Below the pieces are notes generated by a model, which ran no database searches, was not told where the DNA came from, and saw only the letters and a program-made list of their open reading frames with translations. A program made the translations under genes and the position numbers. 47,352 nt of DNA from Shewanella benthica KT99 (GTDB lineage: Bacteria > Pseudomonadota > Gammaproteobacteria > Enterobacterales > Shewanellaceae): positions 1 to 47,352 of the forward strand of contig NZ_ABIC01000035.1 in the NCBI RefSeq assembly GCF_000172075.1, given 5' to 3'. This document shows positions 1 to 9,460 of the stretch, one piece after another; positions within the stretch are counted from its first letter, which is position 1; every line of letters begins with the position of its first letter.

Positions 1-172
<172 letters not shown>

Positions 173-378
173 ACAACCCAGATGGGTTTACTCTTGTTAA
201 AAGAGAAGTATGTGGTTAATGAGTGATTACTTTACAAGCACAAAAGAATACCGACTTGATTTAAGTTGAACCAATTATTACTTTTATTTAAAGCTGTTTA
301 AAAGACTTTTTAAATAGCCAGCTTTCTAAATTCTTTTACCTTTAGCTTTTTGAAAAGCTGAAAGTAATCGCAAAATTA
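173..378 (+). other. 23S-5S spacer with two hairpins
   Basis: A 206-base AT-rich spacer without a gene. It holds two clear hairpins: 290-325 (AAAGCTG paired with CAGCTTT, extended by TTTAAAA/TTTTAAA) and 344-359 (AGCTTTT-TG-AAAAGCT, perfect). Such structures are commonly used in rRNA precursor processing; that role here is an inference. No tRNA is seen in the spacer. Confidence 0.6.
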
Positions 379-495
379 GTCTGGAAACCATAGCATTGTG
401 GCCCCACCTGAATCCATCTCGAACTCAGAAGTGAAACGCAATTGCGCCGATGGTAGTGTGGGGTCTCCCCATGTGAGAGTAGGTCATTTCCAGGC
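379..495 (+). rRNA. 5S ribosomal RNA
   Basis: A complete 5S rRNA of about 117 bases. It contains the conserved GAACTCAGAAGTGAAACGC and GATGGTAGTGTGGGGTCTCC blocks. The ends pair as helix I: GTCTGGAAA (379-387) with TTTCCAGGC (487-495). It follows 23S by about 206 bases in the usual order. Confidence 0.95.
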
Positions 496-508
496 GCCTA
501 ATAAACGA

Positions 509-540
509 TAAAGCCCGTTGCTAACGCAACGGGCTTTTTT
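509..540 (+). terminator. rRNA operon terminator
   Basis: Perfect 11-bp stem AAGCCCGTTGC / GCAACGGGCTT with a TAAC loop followed directly by a T run, 14 bases after 5S. This is a textbook intrinsic terminator closing the rRNA operon. Confidence 0.93.
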
Positions 541-815
541 CGTTTTAGTCTGGAAAATGACCGAACGAACATGGGGAATATAGATAGCGCATGCGAAGCA
601 TGCATCCTTTCATGTGATAGTAGGGTGCAGACCTTGCGCTTATCAAGCGTAGCTTGATGCTGGGTCTGAACGCGGAGGATTTATCCGAAGCCGGGCCATT
701 GGAAGGCGCCTCCGCTCTTTGTTCTACGTATATATGCTCCGCGAAAGGGCTATTCCCGATGTCGGTCGATAAATGCTCCTCGGTAACAGCTCCTGCGTTA
801 TACCAATCTGGAAAA
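541..815. other. Gene-free scar region with 5S-like fragments and hairpins
   Basis: No gene is supported in this ~275-base stretch. Bases 549-578 resemble the reverse complement of the 5S 3' end (CTGGAAAATGACC, then ACATGGGGA), and 611-626 resembles the same 5S region in direct orientation (CATGTGATAGTAGG). There are perfect small hairpins at 589-603 (GCATGC-GAA-GCATGC) and 642-658 (ATCAAGC-GTA-GCTTGAT), the latter nested inside CAGACC/GGTCTG (628-668). A 32-bp block at 685-716 recurs at 1625-1656. Confidence 0.6.
685..724 (+). repeat. Direct repeat copy 1 (flanks the transposase remnant)
   Basis: Bases 685-716 match 1625-1656 at 31 of 32 positions (core GGGCCATTGGAAGGCGCC). The similarity continues for a few more bases with one length difference. 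A GCGGAGG at 672-678 can pair with CCTCCGC inside the repeat, so this copy can fold. The two copies lie 940 bp apart on either side of the IS630-type remnant. Confidence 0.8.
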
Positions 816-1540
816 TTAACTGGTCATATTCGCCCAATCCCTAGAACACATTTTTGTCACTCTTTCAGCACTCTCGGTGAAAGTGTTCCAGGCTTCACAA
901 ACACTATCAACAATGTCTTCATAATTTTTGAAAACTCGATTGGCAAGGCAGTGCTGGCGCATCCAGCTCCACACTTGTTCGATCGAATTAAGCTCAGGTG
1001 AATAAGGGGGTAATTTGATGAGGCTGACATTATTGAATTCATCTGCAATGCCATCGGTATGCAGCCAGCACCATCCATAATAACGACTGCATGTCTGTCT
1101 GCTTCTGTGACTTCCGAGATCTGTCTCAAGTGCAGGATCATGGCTTCTTTACTCGTCCATGGAACCACTGTTGCTTGGCCTATACCTCTGCTTGGACATA
1201 CTGAACCAAATAGGTATGAATATGTGCCCCGGTTAATCTACCACCTTGAGCGCTACTTGCTCTTTTTTCTATGTAGTCAGCCAGTTGCGCTCGTTGTTTA
1301 GTGCTAATAAATGTGGGTACTACCAGTACGTGGTTTCTCTTGTAAGCCTGCTAGGCCTTCTGTTAAATAGACATGTACCCACTTGTTGACACTGGTTCTA
1401 CTCACTTTTAAAAATTGAGAAATTTGAGTCCGAGACTTTCCATCTTGAAAGTGAGCGAGTGCAAGTAAGCGCATCTTCATTTGAATGGATGTCTGGCTAC
1501 GAGCAAGAGCATTGAAATCTGTATTTTTAAAATTATCCAT
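816..1540 (-). pseudogene. IS630-family transposase, decayed
   Basis: Minus-strand remnant of an IS630-type DDE transposase. The N-terminal part, from the ATG at 1540, is a helix-turn-helix region (around SRTQISQFLKVSRTSVNKWV). Further on the strand encodes YLFGSVCPSRGIGQATVV and then DRHAVVIMDGAG, the strand carrying a catalytic Asp, and it ends with RDWANMTS and a stop at 816-818. Full-length family members have about 340 residues. Here the middle is missing (the frame jumps from about LTGAHIH to TYLFGS), and there is a frameshift after VVIMDGAG near 1075, so no intact product is possible. I see no clear terminal inverted repeats. It is flanked by the 32-bp direct repeats at 685 and 1625. 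Confidence 0.85.
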
Positions 1541-1570
1541 GAATACAAATGAAGAAGATATGATGATCAC

Positions 1571-1872
1571 AATTAGATCATATTTTTACTTAGAATGGTA
1601 TTACCGCCATTCTTGGCGGCATGCCCGAAGCTGGGCCATTGGAAGGCGCCTCCGCTTTTGTTCCAAACTACTCATGCTATGCATACAAAGCGTTACTTCT
1701 CCGCCCCCATATGTTCATCATTTTTACTTTTCAATTAGCCTTGCTGATCGATTAAATCTCTCTGTCTTTTTAAATGAACATATTCTCAATTAAATCTTTA
1801 GCGGGTATTGCTATTGATAGTGGGCTTGTTACTTTAGCTGCTATTAATGGATTGCTGGTTTAAGGTGTATCG
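1571..1872. other. Gene-free stretch upstream of cinA
   Basis: About 300 bases without a convincing gene. It has a hairpin at 1604-1619 (CCGCCA-TTCT-TGGCGG), the second 32-bp repeat copy (1625-1656), and a TACTTAGAATGGTATTA stretch near 1587 that resembles the end of the palindromic repeats found at 6979 and 31781. A 29-codon frame, ATG 1774 to TAA 1863, ends 9 bases before cinA but has no ribosome binding site. Confidence 0.5.
1625..1663 (+). repeat. Direct repeat copy 2 (flanks the transposase remnant)
   Basis: Second copy of the block at 685-724, with 31 of 32 identical bases in the core. It lies about 85 bases beyond the N-terminal end of the transposase remnant. The copies are much too long for an IS630 target duplication (TA), so they are either a repeat family or a segmental duplication. 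Confidence 0.8.
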
Positions 1873-3147
1873 ATGAAGCTAGAGATGATATGTACGGGTG
1901 AGGAGGTGTTAGCGGGACAGATAGTGGATACCAATGCCGCCTGGTTTGCTAATACTCTTATGGACAAGGGAATTGAGTGTCAACGTCGGGTGACTGTCGG
2001 TGATCGCCTGGAAGATCTGGTTGCAGTATTCAAAGAGCGTAGCTTAGAAGCGGATATCATACTGGTCAATGGTGGCTTAGGGCCAACGAGTGATGATCTT
2101 TCTACTGAGGCTATGGCCTTGGCTATGGGGGTTCCTTTAATCGAAAATATCGAGTGGCGTACTAAGCTCGAAGATTGGTTTGCCCGTAATGGCCGAGTCA
2201 TGGCCGAGAGTAATCTTAAGCAGGCATTGCTTCCAGAGTCGGCTCTGATGATCGATAACCCGGTAGGCACAGCTTGTGGCTTCGCCGTAAAGTTCAATCG
2301 TGCCTGGTTGTTTTTTACACCTGGGGTACCATTTGAATTTAAACGTATGGTGACTGAGCAATTTATCCCCTTCGTTGAAGAGAGGTTTGCGGCTTCGAGC
2401 TCGGTTGCTCTGAAGAAGTTGCTAACTCTGGGGAATGGTGAGTCTGCACTCGCAGATAGATTGGAGGCTATTCCTTTACCCGAAGGAATTACCTTAGGTT
2501 ACCGCTCTTATATGCCTTATATCGAGATTAAGCTATTTGCACGAGGGGCTGCGGCTATCACTTCTTTGCCTAGAATTAATTCTGAGATCAAGGCTTTGTT
2601 GGGTAATGCGCTTGTGGCAGAAAATGTCACTACATTGGATCAAGAGATCCATAATAAATTAGTAAACTCAGGACTTAGTCTCTGTGTTGCCGAGTCATGT
2701 ACCGGTGGCATGATCACCAGTGGCTTGGTTGCATTTCCTGGTAGCTCCTCGTACTTACATCATGGTTTAGTCACTTATAGCAATGAGGCTAAGGTCAAAG
2801 TTCTCGGGGTTAATCCTCAGACTCTGGATGACTACGGCGCAGTGTCCATTGCAACTGTTGAAGAGATGGCCAAGGGGGCCCGCAATATACTAGGCAGTGA
2901 TTACGCACTTGCGACCAGTGGCATTGCTGGTCCGGAAGGCGGTTCGGCTGATAAGCCAGTTGGGACTGTAGCGATAGCATTGGCAACTAAATATGGTGTA
3001 CATAGTCAGATGCTGAAACTGCCGAGTCGTTCCCGTGAATTAGTGAGAACATTAACTACAGCAGTGGCTTATGACATGCTAAGGCGTGAACTTTTAGGTG
3101 ATGCTGTTATCGTGGATTACTCGTCATTTAGCAGATTTAGTAAGTAA
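1873..3147 (+). CDS. cinA: CinA-like protein (MoCF domain plus nicotinamide-nucleotide amidase domain)
   Basis: 424 residues, the usual length of full CinA. The N-terminal half (about 1-165) is a molybdopterin-binding-like domain with [16 protein letters not shown] and [11 protein letters not shown]. The C-terminal part (about 255-410) is a PncC-type amidase domain with [11 protein letters not shown] and [19 protein letters not shown]. The PncC family converts nicotinamide mononucleotide to nicotinate mononucleotide in pyridine nucleotide recycling; the N-terminal domain in related proteins hydrolyses ADP-ribose. Cytoplasmic. The ATG at 1873 is preceded by AAGGTG at a good distance. It stands alone and converges with the lipoprotein gene downstream, with a strong hairpin between them. 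Confidence 0.9.
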   Translation: MKLEMICTGEEVLAGQIVDTNAAWFANTLMDKGIECQRRVTVGDRLEDLVAVFKERSLEADIILVNGGLGPTSDDLSTEAMALAMGVPLIENIEWRTKLEDWFARNGRVMAESNLKQALLPESALMIDNPVGTACGFAVKFNRAWLFFTPGVPFEFKRMVTEQFIPFVEERFAASSSVALKKLLTLGNGESALADRLEAIPLPEGITLGYRSYMPYIEIKLFARGAAAITSLPRINSEIKALLGNALVAENVTTLDQEIHNKLVNSGLSLCVAESCTGGMITSGLVAFPGSSSYLHHGLVTYSNEAKVKVLGVNPQTLDDYGAVSIATVEEMAKGARNILGSDYALATSGIAGPEGGSADKPVGTVAIALATKYGVHSQMLKLPSRSRELVRTLTTAVAYDMLRRELLGDAVIVDYSSFSRFSK

Positions 3148-3173
3148 GACTCGAATGGCTAGCAGCGTAAAAG

Positions 3174-3216
3174 AGAGCAGATTGTAATCAAGCGAGTCTT
3201 GATCGCAATCTGCTCT
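3174..3216. terminator. Hairpin between convergent cinA and lipoprotein gene
   Basis: Two stacked stems: AGAGCAGATTG (3174-3184) with CAATCTGCTCT (3206-3216), and inside it ATCAAG/CTTGAT around a CGAGT loop. It sits in the 80-base gap between two convergent genes, 12 bases from the lipoprotein stop. There is no strong T run on either side, so a role as shared terminator is likely but not certain. Confidence 0.6.
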
Positions 3217-3227
3217 GAATATTAAAC

Positions 3228-3770
3228 TTATTCGTCAAAGATTAACTGAAGTTTTCCCGGTTGTACCTGGATTCGTTTAGTCATCTCAGCGATGAGTGCC
3301 TGATTAGATTCATTGGTATCGAGCACATAGACAGGCTGAGTTTCCAGAAACTGAGTTAAGAAGCGCATCAGTTGGGGAGAAAACTGCTGGATGGCCTTAT
3401 CGAAATCTTTTGGGCTAGATTTTATCTCTACTAGCTTAAGTTCTCTTAGATAGACGCTATGGTTTGTAGCGTCATACCAAGGCTTTGCCTCAAAGGTCGC
3501 TTCCAATTCAGCTTCGAATGGCATCAAGGGGTTACGTACCTTTATAACACTCGTTGCCGAGACCGCCATAGTATCTGCTTTATGCCCCAATTTAACTTCG
3601 ATATTATTGATGTGCATATCGATGCCAAAGAGTTTATTACCCTGTTTAATTTCGAAATGGATCTCTTCCGATAGGTAGTCTTCTAATTCATTCTCTGTGA
3701 TGCTGTATTGACTGACGCAGCCAGTCAAAAACAGCAATACAAAGCTAAGAGTAAAGCTTAATATTTTCAT
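3228..3770 (-). CDS. DUF1439 (YceB-like) outer-membrane lipoprotein
   Basis: About 180 residues starting [18 protein letters not shown], a lipoprotein signal peptide with an LTGC lipobox (Cys18). The body is a soluble periplasmic domain of the DUF1439/YceB type; no catalytic motif is visible and the function is unknown. I chose the ATG at 3770 because it overlaps the ppc stop as TGATG, which suggests translational coupling. A TTG one codon earlier is possible but less likely. The gene is the last of a two-gene unit behind ppc. The assignment rests on overall pattern and length, so the family is less certain than the lipoprotein call. Confidence 0.8.
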   Translation of the reverse strand: MKILSFTLSFVLLFLTGCVSQYSITENELEDYLSEEIHFEIKQGNKLFGIDMHINNIEVKLGHKADTMAVSATSVIKVRNPLMPFEAELEATFEAKPWYDATNHSVYLRELKLVEIKSSPKDFDKAIQQFSPQLMRFLTQFLETQPVYVLDTNESNQALIAEMTKRIQVQPGKLQLIFDE

Positions 3771-6403
3771 CAACCTGTGTTTCTCATGCCAGCAGCGACA
3801 CCGGCTATGGTTAACATTAAGGCGAGTTCCACATTGGCTGATGCATCTTTCTTTCGTGTCCTCGCTAATAATTCCGCCTGCATGAAGTTCAGTGGATCTA
3901 TGTAAGGGTTACGTAAGGTAATCGACTCCTTGTTCCATGGAGTGTGGGACATCAAGGTATCAGATTGAGTCAGCTCTAATACAGCCTTAATCCCAGTCGC
4001 TAATCTTTCACGTAATGCTTCGCCAAGATGATGAAGATTTTCTGGTACCAGACAGGTTTCGTAATACTTAGCCAAGTTAGGCTCGGCCTTGGAATAAACC
4101 ATCTCTAGCATAGATATGCGGGTCTTAAAGAAGGGCCACTCTTGCTCCATCTCCTGTAACAAGGGCATATCTCCTCTGTCTATTGCGGCCTGAAGCGCCT
4201 CGCCTGCACCTAGCCAAGCAGGCAGCATCAAACGGTTTTGCGACCAGGCAAAGATCCAAGGAATAGCTCTTAGGCTTTCGATACCGCCGTCGACCTTACG
4301 TTTTGCCGGGCGACTGCCCAGAGGTAATTTTCCTAGCTCGACTTCGGGAGTGGCGGCGCGAAAATATGCCACAAAATCTGGCTCTTCTCTGACGATTGCA
4401 CGATAGGACTTCACCGATTCCTCGGCTAGCTGTTGCATACAGGCGCGCCATTCTGGTTTTGGCTCAGGTGGTGGAAGCAAGGTTGCCTCCATTACCGCCG
4501 AGGTATACAAGGCTAAGCTCTGAACGGCTAATTTTGGTAAGCCAAACTTGAAGCGGATCATCTCGCCTTGCTCGGTTACGCGGATGCGTCCATCGACAGA
4601 ACCAGGAGGTTGAGACAGAATTGCTTCATGAGCGGGCCCGCCCCCTCGGCCAATGGTGCCACCCCGTCCATGAAACAGGGTGAGTTTCACATCGGCTTGT
4701 CGGCTTATCTCAACCAGTTGCTCCTGAGCATGGTATTGAGCCCACGCCGCCGCCATAACGCCGGCGTCTTTGGCTGAATCCGAATAGCCGATCATTATTT
4801 CTTGATGGCCTTTGGTATATCCACGGTACCAATCGATGGCGAAGAGTGCCGACATACAAGTTGCAGCATTATTGAGATCGTCCAGAGTCTCAAACAGTGG
4901 TACCACTCTCATAGGATGAGGGCAGCCTGTCTCTTTGAGTAAAAGCAATACGGTCAGTACATCCGATGGCTTGCTTGCCATAGATATCACATAGGAACCG
5001 AGAGCTCTGGCTGGTTGGCTTGCTATCAGTCGGCAAGTACTTATGACTTCGGCGACATCGGCACTCGGTTGCCAATTCGTGGGGATTAATGGACGTTTAC
5101 TGGTGAGCTCTCTTAAGAGGAATGCTTGTTTCTCATTTTCATCCCAGTGGTTGAAGTCTCCCATACCCAGATAGCGGGTCAACTCGGCAATAACATCACT
5201 GTGGCGTTCGGCGTCCTGACGGATATCGAGTCTGAGCATATGTATACCAAAACAGGCGATACGACGTAGCATATCCAATAGCAGGCCGTTGGCGATCAGA
5301 CTCATACCCTTCTCTGACAAACTCCTATATAGCATCATCAGAGGTTCTTTGAGATCACTCTCATGCCAGATAATGGAGCTGTGATCCACTTCAGGTTTAT
5401 GGCCTTCGAGGCGCTCGTTGAGATAGTCTATGGTATTGCGTAGTTTAAGCCTGAGTTCATGGAGTACATCTCTATAGGGCTCGTGGCTATTATTCGTTAA
5501 CGCCGATAACTCATCGTTGGCACTTTCCATTGAGAGGTCATTGACCAGTAAAATAATATCTTTTAGATATAGACGTGCCGCGGTGTGACGGTTTCTATCT
5601 AGTACTTCCTGGGTGACGACAGCCGTGACAAACGGGTTGCCATCACGATCTCCTCCCATCCAGCTGGAGAATCGCACCGGTGCAATGTCGATGGGTAGTT
5701 GCTTGCCAGTACGCTCTTCTACTTGCTCATTGAGCTGTCTGAGAAAATCAGGAATGGCTTGCCAGAGGGAGACTTCGATAGTGCTAAGGCCCCATTTGGC
5801 TTCGTCTACCGGGGTTGGTCGCTCGTGGCGAATCTCATTGGTATGCCAGATTTGGGCGATGAGTTGCCTGAGGCGGAGATGCTGTTGCTTCTTCTCTCGC
5901 TGGCTAAGTTGTGGGTTTTCAAGTGCAGCGAGACTATCGATAACCGATGAATATTTTTGGATCAGGGTTCGGCGGGATATCTCTGTGGGATGAGCGGTCA
6001 ATACCAGATCGATATCTAGGTTCTGCAGGCAATCTAGCATCTTCTCTTGATCAATATTGCTGCTCAACACTCTACCCAATAGCTGCTCTACTGGATCGGG
6101 AACACATACTAACTCGTCGCAATTGCGGCTGATGGTATGAAATTGCTCGGCGATATTGGCCAAGTTTAGAAATTGGTTGAATGCCTTCGCAAAGGGAACT
6201 AATTCATTATCCGGAAGTGCCGCAAGCAGTTTGAGCATCTCATCACGAGAGGTCTCATCTCCTTGCCTGGAGCTTTTCGCTAATTGACGGATCTGTTCTA
6301 TCTTATCGAGAAAAGTGTCATCTAAATTGGTGCGTATTGTGTCACCTAAAATCTGTCCTAAGGTACCAACGTTAGACCTTAAAGACGCATACATATCAGC
6401 CAT
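3770..6403 (-). CDS. ppc: Phosphoenolpyruvate carboxylase
   Basis: 877 residues, close to the E. coli enzyme. It makes oxaloacetate from phosphoenolpyruvate and bicarbonate to refill the TCA cycle, and is cytoplasmic. Visible landmarks are [13 protein letters not shown] with the catalytic His138, the glycine-rich loop [19 protein letters not shown], and the conserved C-terminus GMRNTG. I chose the ATG at 6403 ([13 protein letters not shown]), which aligns with the E. coli start and has GGAG 6-10 bases upstream; a frame extending 12 codons further upstream lacks support. The stop overlaps the start of the DUF1439 gene by one base. Confidence 0.96.
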   Translation of the reverse strand: MADMYASLRSNVGTLGQILGDTIRTNLDDTFLDKIEQIRQLAKSSRQGDETSRDEMLKLLAALPDNELVPFAKAFNQFLNLANIAEQFHTISRNCDELVCVPDPVEQLLGRVLSSNIDQEKMLDCLQNLDIDLVLTAHPTEISRRTLIQKYSSVIDSLAALENPQLSQREKKQQHLRLRQLIAQIWHTNEIRHERPTPVDEAKWGLSTIEVSLWQAIPDFLRQLNEQVEERTGKQLPIDIAPVRFSSWMGGDRDGNPFVTAVVTQEVLDRNRHTAARLYLKDIILLVNDLSMESANDELSALTNNSHEPYRDVLHELRLKLRNTIDYLNERLEGHKPEVDHSSIIWHESDLKEPLMMLYRSLSEKGMSLIANGLLLDMLRRIACFGIHMLRLDIRQDAERHSDVIAELTRYLGMGDFNHWDENEKQAFLLRELTSKRPLIPTNWQPSADVAEVISTCRLIASQPARALGSYVISMASKPSDVLTVLLLLKETGCPHPMRVVPLFETLDDLNNAATCMSALFAIDWYRGYTKGHQEIMIGYSDSAKDAGVMAAAWAQYHAQEQLVEISRQADVKLTLFHGRGGTIGRGGGPAHEAILSQPPGSVDGRIRVTEQGEMIRFKFGLPKLAVQSLALYTSAVMEATLLPPPEPKPEWRACMQQLAEESVKSYRAIVREEPDFVAYFRAATPEVELGKLPLGSRPAKRKVDGGIESLRAIPWIFAWSQNRLMLPAWLGAGEALQAAIDRGDMPLLQEMEQEWPFFKTRISMLEMVYSKAEPNLAKYYETCLVPENLHHLGEALRERLATGIKAVLELTQSDTLMSHTPWNKESITLRNPYIDPLNFMQAELLARTRKKDASANVELALMLTIAGVAAGMRNTG

Positions 6404-6541
6404 ACTTACTCCATATCCAATTTCGCTATTCGACCACAATACCTAGGGTTAACGGCTTAGGTCAATATAGACAACCGAGATATTGTGAGCTTATGTGTGC
6501 CATATCACTCAAGACTGGCATAACTATTTAGTCTCGAGTGA

Positions 6542-6979
6542 TATTAATACCATTCCATATAAGTATCTGGTCAGTTCAGAGACTCTCAGTTTTTTCAATT
6601 CAAGGCGCATTGATGAGGAAATGGTTATTCCCTTTTAAGTCAATGTAACGCAGAAGTGGAAACACTGAGAGCCTCACGCAGTGCGGCTGATGTTTAAAGA
6701 AAAGGGTAAAGCCCTTTATGCTACGTTGAATGTTCTCGATATACGACTGCATGGTCTATTTTGTTCCATACAAAATAAGACATTTCCTCCTTCCATGGAG
6801 GTCAGATGCAGGAGGTACGAGCCCATGGACGGGTGAAGGTAGAATAATGCCGGAGCAATTATCGAGAGCAACGCAGGAGCTTGTTGCCGAGAATAACTAT
6901 TAGCTTCAAACATTCGCCTTGCCTACAGTGCTTTGAACTCCCGCTGAATGATCAGATACTTACTCGGAATGGTATAATA
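6542..6979. mobile_element. MITE-like element with ~35-bp terminal inverted repeats
   Basis: The left end (6542-6579, ATACCATTCCATATAAGTAT core) and the right end (6943-6979, reverse complement ATACCATTCCGAGTAAGTAT) form inverted repeats of about 35 bp with roughly 30 matches. The 370-base interior has no credible gene; it has a smaller inverted repeat (CTCTCAGT at 6583, ACTGAGAG at 6664). The ends match both arms of the 58-bp palindrome at 31781-31838, which looks like the same element with the core absent. No transposase is present, so movement would need help in trans. It fills most of the ppc-argE gap (6404-7044). Confidence 0.8.
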
Positions 6980-6985
6980 CTATAT

Positions 6986-7033
6986 CCGTTCTACCTCAGT
7001 CTGCTCTGAAATCTGCACTTTGAAGTAGAACGG
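6986..7033 (-). terminator. Inverted repeat downstream of argE
   Basis: CCGTTCTAC (6986-6994) and GTAGAACGG (7025-7033) are perfect 9-bp arms about 30 bases apart, starting 11 bases past the argE stop. There is no T run, so it may be a weak or Rho-assisted end, or only an mRNA-stabilising hairpin. Confidence 0.35.
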
Positions 7034-7044
7034 CTATTATGAGC

Positions 7045-8196
7045 CTATTTAATGCAGGCGTGATAGATGAGCTGTTTGAGGAGCTCGACGGTTTTCTTCA
7101 AATAGGCGGTGTCGAGAAACTCATCTGGCTGGTGAGCCTGTTCTATGCTGCCAGGGCCTAATACTAAGGTTTGGCAACCCAGTTTGGCAATATAAGGGGC
7201 TTCGGTCGCGTAGTTAACGACCTCAGGTCTACTCGAAGATAATTCTGCCACTAGTTTACTCCAGCTGCTTTGTGCATTACCGGCGAAAGGCTCGGATCCT
7301 GGATAAAGCGGTGCAACCACAATACTGCCGGGAAACTGAGCACTGATAGGTGCAAGGTAATTAAGGACTAACTGCTCGAGCTCTTCTAATGCTAATCCGG
7401 GGAGCGGACGAATATCGATATGCAGATCACAGCAGCCACAGATTCGGTTGGCCGCATCGCCGCCATGTACGTGACCGAAGTTCATCGTTGGGTAAGGTAC
7501 GCTAAATGCGTCTTCATGATAGTTGTCGGCTAGATGTTGCTTGAGTTTCAGCAGTTGTCCCATCACTTGATGCATTATTTCGATAGCATTTAGCCCTTTC
7601 GCAGGGTCTGAAGAGTGGCCACTGCGACCCGTGACTCTTATGCCTTGAGTCAGATGCCCTTTATGCATATAAACCGGTTTTAAGCTGGTTGGCTCGCCGA
7701 TGATGGCGTAATCGGGTGAGATAGATTTTGCTTCGGCAAAGGCTTTAGCTCCATTCATGGTGGTTTCTTCATCGGCGCTGGCCAAGATATGTAGAGGACG
7801 TTTGAAATCCTCCAGAGGCATATCCTTTAGCGCTGCTAATATGAGGGCAAAGAATCCCTTCATATCGCATGTGCCGAGGCCGTACCAGCGGTTATCTTTT
7901 TCCGTTAGAGTGAATGGATCTTGGCTCCAACGACCCTCATCAAACGGCACTGTATCTGTGTGACCGGCGAGTAGAAGACCACCACTACCGGGGCCAAATG
8001 AAGCGATGAAGTTATGTTTATTACGGGAATTCGGTACGGATTGCATCTTACATTGAAAGCCTAAATCATCGAACCAGGTATGCAATAGATCGATCACGCC
8101 TTGGTTACTCATATCTTGCTCGACTTCGAGGGCGCTAATCGAAGGTGTCGCTATGAGCTGAGTAAAACTCGTTTTCAGATCTGGAATTTGTGTCAT
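7045..8196 (-). CDS. argE: Acetylornithine deacetylase
   Basis: 383 residues, the normal ArgE length. It removes the acetyl group from N-acetylornithine to give ornithine in the linear arginine pathway, in the cytoplasm. It is an M20-type zinc hydrolase: AGHTDTVP (His79, Asp81), the bridging Asp111 in CDMKG, the catalytic Glu pair 143-144 in ADEET, Glu168 in GEPT, and the late metal His in EQAHQPDE. The ATG at 8196 has AAAGGTGAA just upstream. It diverges from argC across a 260-base AT-rich gap, the usual place for shared ArgR control in this group; I could not identify a convincing ARG box there. Confidence 0.95.
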   Translation of the reverse strand: MTQIPDLKTSFTQLIATPSISALEVEQDMSNQGVIDLLHTWFDDLGFQCKMQSVPNSRNKHNFIASFGPGSGGLLLAGHTDTVPFDEGRWSQDPFTLTEKDNRWYGLGTCDMKGFFALILAALKDMPLEDFKRPLHILASADEETTMNGAKAFAEAKSISPDYAIIGEPTSLKPVYMHKGHLTQGIRVTGRSGHSSDPAKGLNAIEIMHQVMGQLLKLKQHLADNYHEDAFSVPYPTMNFGHVHGGDAANRICGCCDLHIDIRPLPGLALEELEQLVLNYLAPISAQFPGSIVVAPLYPGSEPFAGNAQSSWSKLVAELSSSRPEVVNYATEAPYIAKLGCQTLVLGPGSIEQAHQPDEFLDTAYLKKTVELLKQLIYHACIK

Positions 8197-8456
8197 GCTT
8201 CACCTTTAAAATAGATATTCAAATATATTGCATAAATAGTTAACCGTGCTAGTCTAGCAAACAGCTAAGGCGAGTACCAGAATACAGTGCTAATCACTGA
8301 GAGTAAAAATGATAATTGCATACACTAAAATTAACAAAAAGGTCACATTAACAGACTTCCTGCGACGATAAACTTGTCAACATTGGTGTTTCTACCAGGG
8401 CTTAAGTTGTGCCCCCTTTTTTTCTCTCTCGTTTAAAAATTAAGAAGTCATAGATT

Positions 8457-9437
8457 ATGAAAAGCATTGCTATTATCGGCGCTAGTGGTTACACGGGCGC
8501 ACAGATCACCTCTCTTATATATGCCGATGCAAACTTAAACATTCAAGGTCTGTATGTTTCTGAGAATAGTTTAGATAAAGGTAAGCCATTATCTGAGCTC
8601 TATCCTGTATATAGTCATATCTCATTATGCCTGTCTCCATTATCACCAGAAGCTAAGGCTTTAATTGTCGATCAGGCCGATGCAGTGGTATTAGCAACCG
8701 ATCATAATGTCAGCTTACATCTGGCGGCCTGGTTTTATGCACAAGGTCTGGCGGTATTCGATTTAAGCGGTGCCTATCGGTTTGCCGATAAGGCTCAGTA
8801 CCCGAAATGGTATGGCTTCGAGCATGACTATCCTGAAGTATTATCTAATGCCGTTTATGGTCTTGCCGAGTGGAATCGTGCCGAGATTGCCGACAGCAAG
8901 ATGATTGCCGTCCCAGGGTGTTATCCAACGGCATCGCTTATCGCATTGAAGCCATTAGCATCTCTGCTAACCAGTACCTTGCCGGTGATTAACGCCGTGA
9001 GCGGTGTCACAGGAGCCGGTAGAAAGGCACAACTGCAAACCAGTTTTTGTGAAGTGAGTCTAACGCCTTACGGTGTCTTGGGTCACAGGCACCAGCCTGA
9101 AATTGCTACTCAGCTAGGTCAGCAAGTCATCTTTACTCCACACTTAGGTAATTTTAAGCGTGGCATACTCGCAACCATTACCGCACAGCTAGCTGCGGGA
9201 ACCACGGAAGCCGATATTGCCAAGGCATACTCATTTTATGATAACGCGCCTCTTGTTACGGTGAAGCACAACCAATTTCCTCGAGTAGATGATGTGGTCA
9301 ATACGCCTAATTGTCATCTGGGATGGAAGTTCGATCCCCAGACGGGTTATCTGGTGGTGGCGAGCGCAATTGATAACTTGATGAAAGGCGCGGCTAGTCA
9401 GGCTCATCAGTGCATAAAGATTCATTTCAAATACTAA
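8457..9437 (+). CDS. argC: N-acetyl-gamma-glutamyl-phosphate reductase
   Basis: 326 residues. It reduces N-acetylglutamyl phosphate with NADPH to the semialdehyde, third step of arginine synthesis. The NADP-binding start [12 protein letters not shown] and the catalytic Cys155 in [11 protein letters not shown] are plain, as is GHRHQPEI. First gene of the plus-strand argCBFGH cluster; argB follows after 23 bases. The Shine-Dalgarno sequence before the ATG at 8457 is weak (AAGAAG about 10 bases up). Confidence 0.96.
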   Translation: MKSIAIIGASGYTGAQITSLIYADANLNIQGLYVSENSLDKGKPLSELYPVYSHISLCLSPLSPEAKALIVDQADAVVLATDHNVSLHLAAWFYAQGLAVFDLSGAYRFADKAQYPKWYGFEHDYPEVLSNAVYGLAEWNRAEIADSKMIAVPGCYPTASLIALKPLASLLTSTLPVINAVSGVTGAGRKAQLQTSFCEVSLTPYGVLGHRHQPEIATQLGQQVIFTPHLGNFKRGILATITAQLAAGTTEADIAKAYSFYDNAPLVTVKHNQFPRVDDVVNTPNCHLGWKFDPQTGYLVVASAIDNLMKGAASQAHQCIKIHFKY

Positions 9438-9460
9438 TTTCATTAGGCGAGTAGATAAGT

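Noticed and set aside
173..378. A tRNA gene in the rRNA operon spacer
   Set aside because: No cloverleaf, TTC loop or CCA-type acceptor pattern is visible between 23S and 5S.
1774..1863. 29-codon hydrophobic frame just before cinA
   Set aside because: No Shine-Dalgarno sequence, stop codon immediately before the ATG, and nothing known to compare with. Could be chance.
6716..6913. 65-residue minus-strand reading frame inside the MITE-like element
   Set aside because: It lies wholly in the non-coding core of a repeat element, has no ribosome binding site and no recognisable domain.
8197..8456. ARG boxes (ArgR sites) between argE and argC
   Set aside because: ArgR control is expected at this place, but the best segments (for example ATATTCAAATATATTGCAT) match the TGAAT-N4-ATTCA core at only about six of ten positions, so I did not annotate them.
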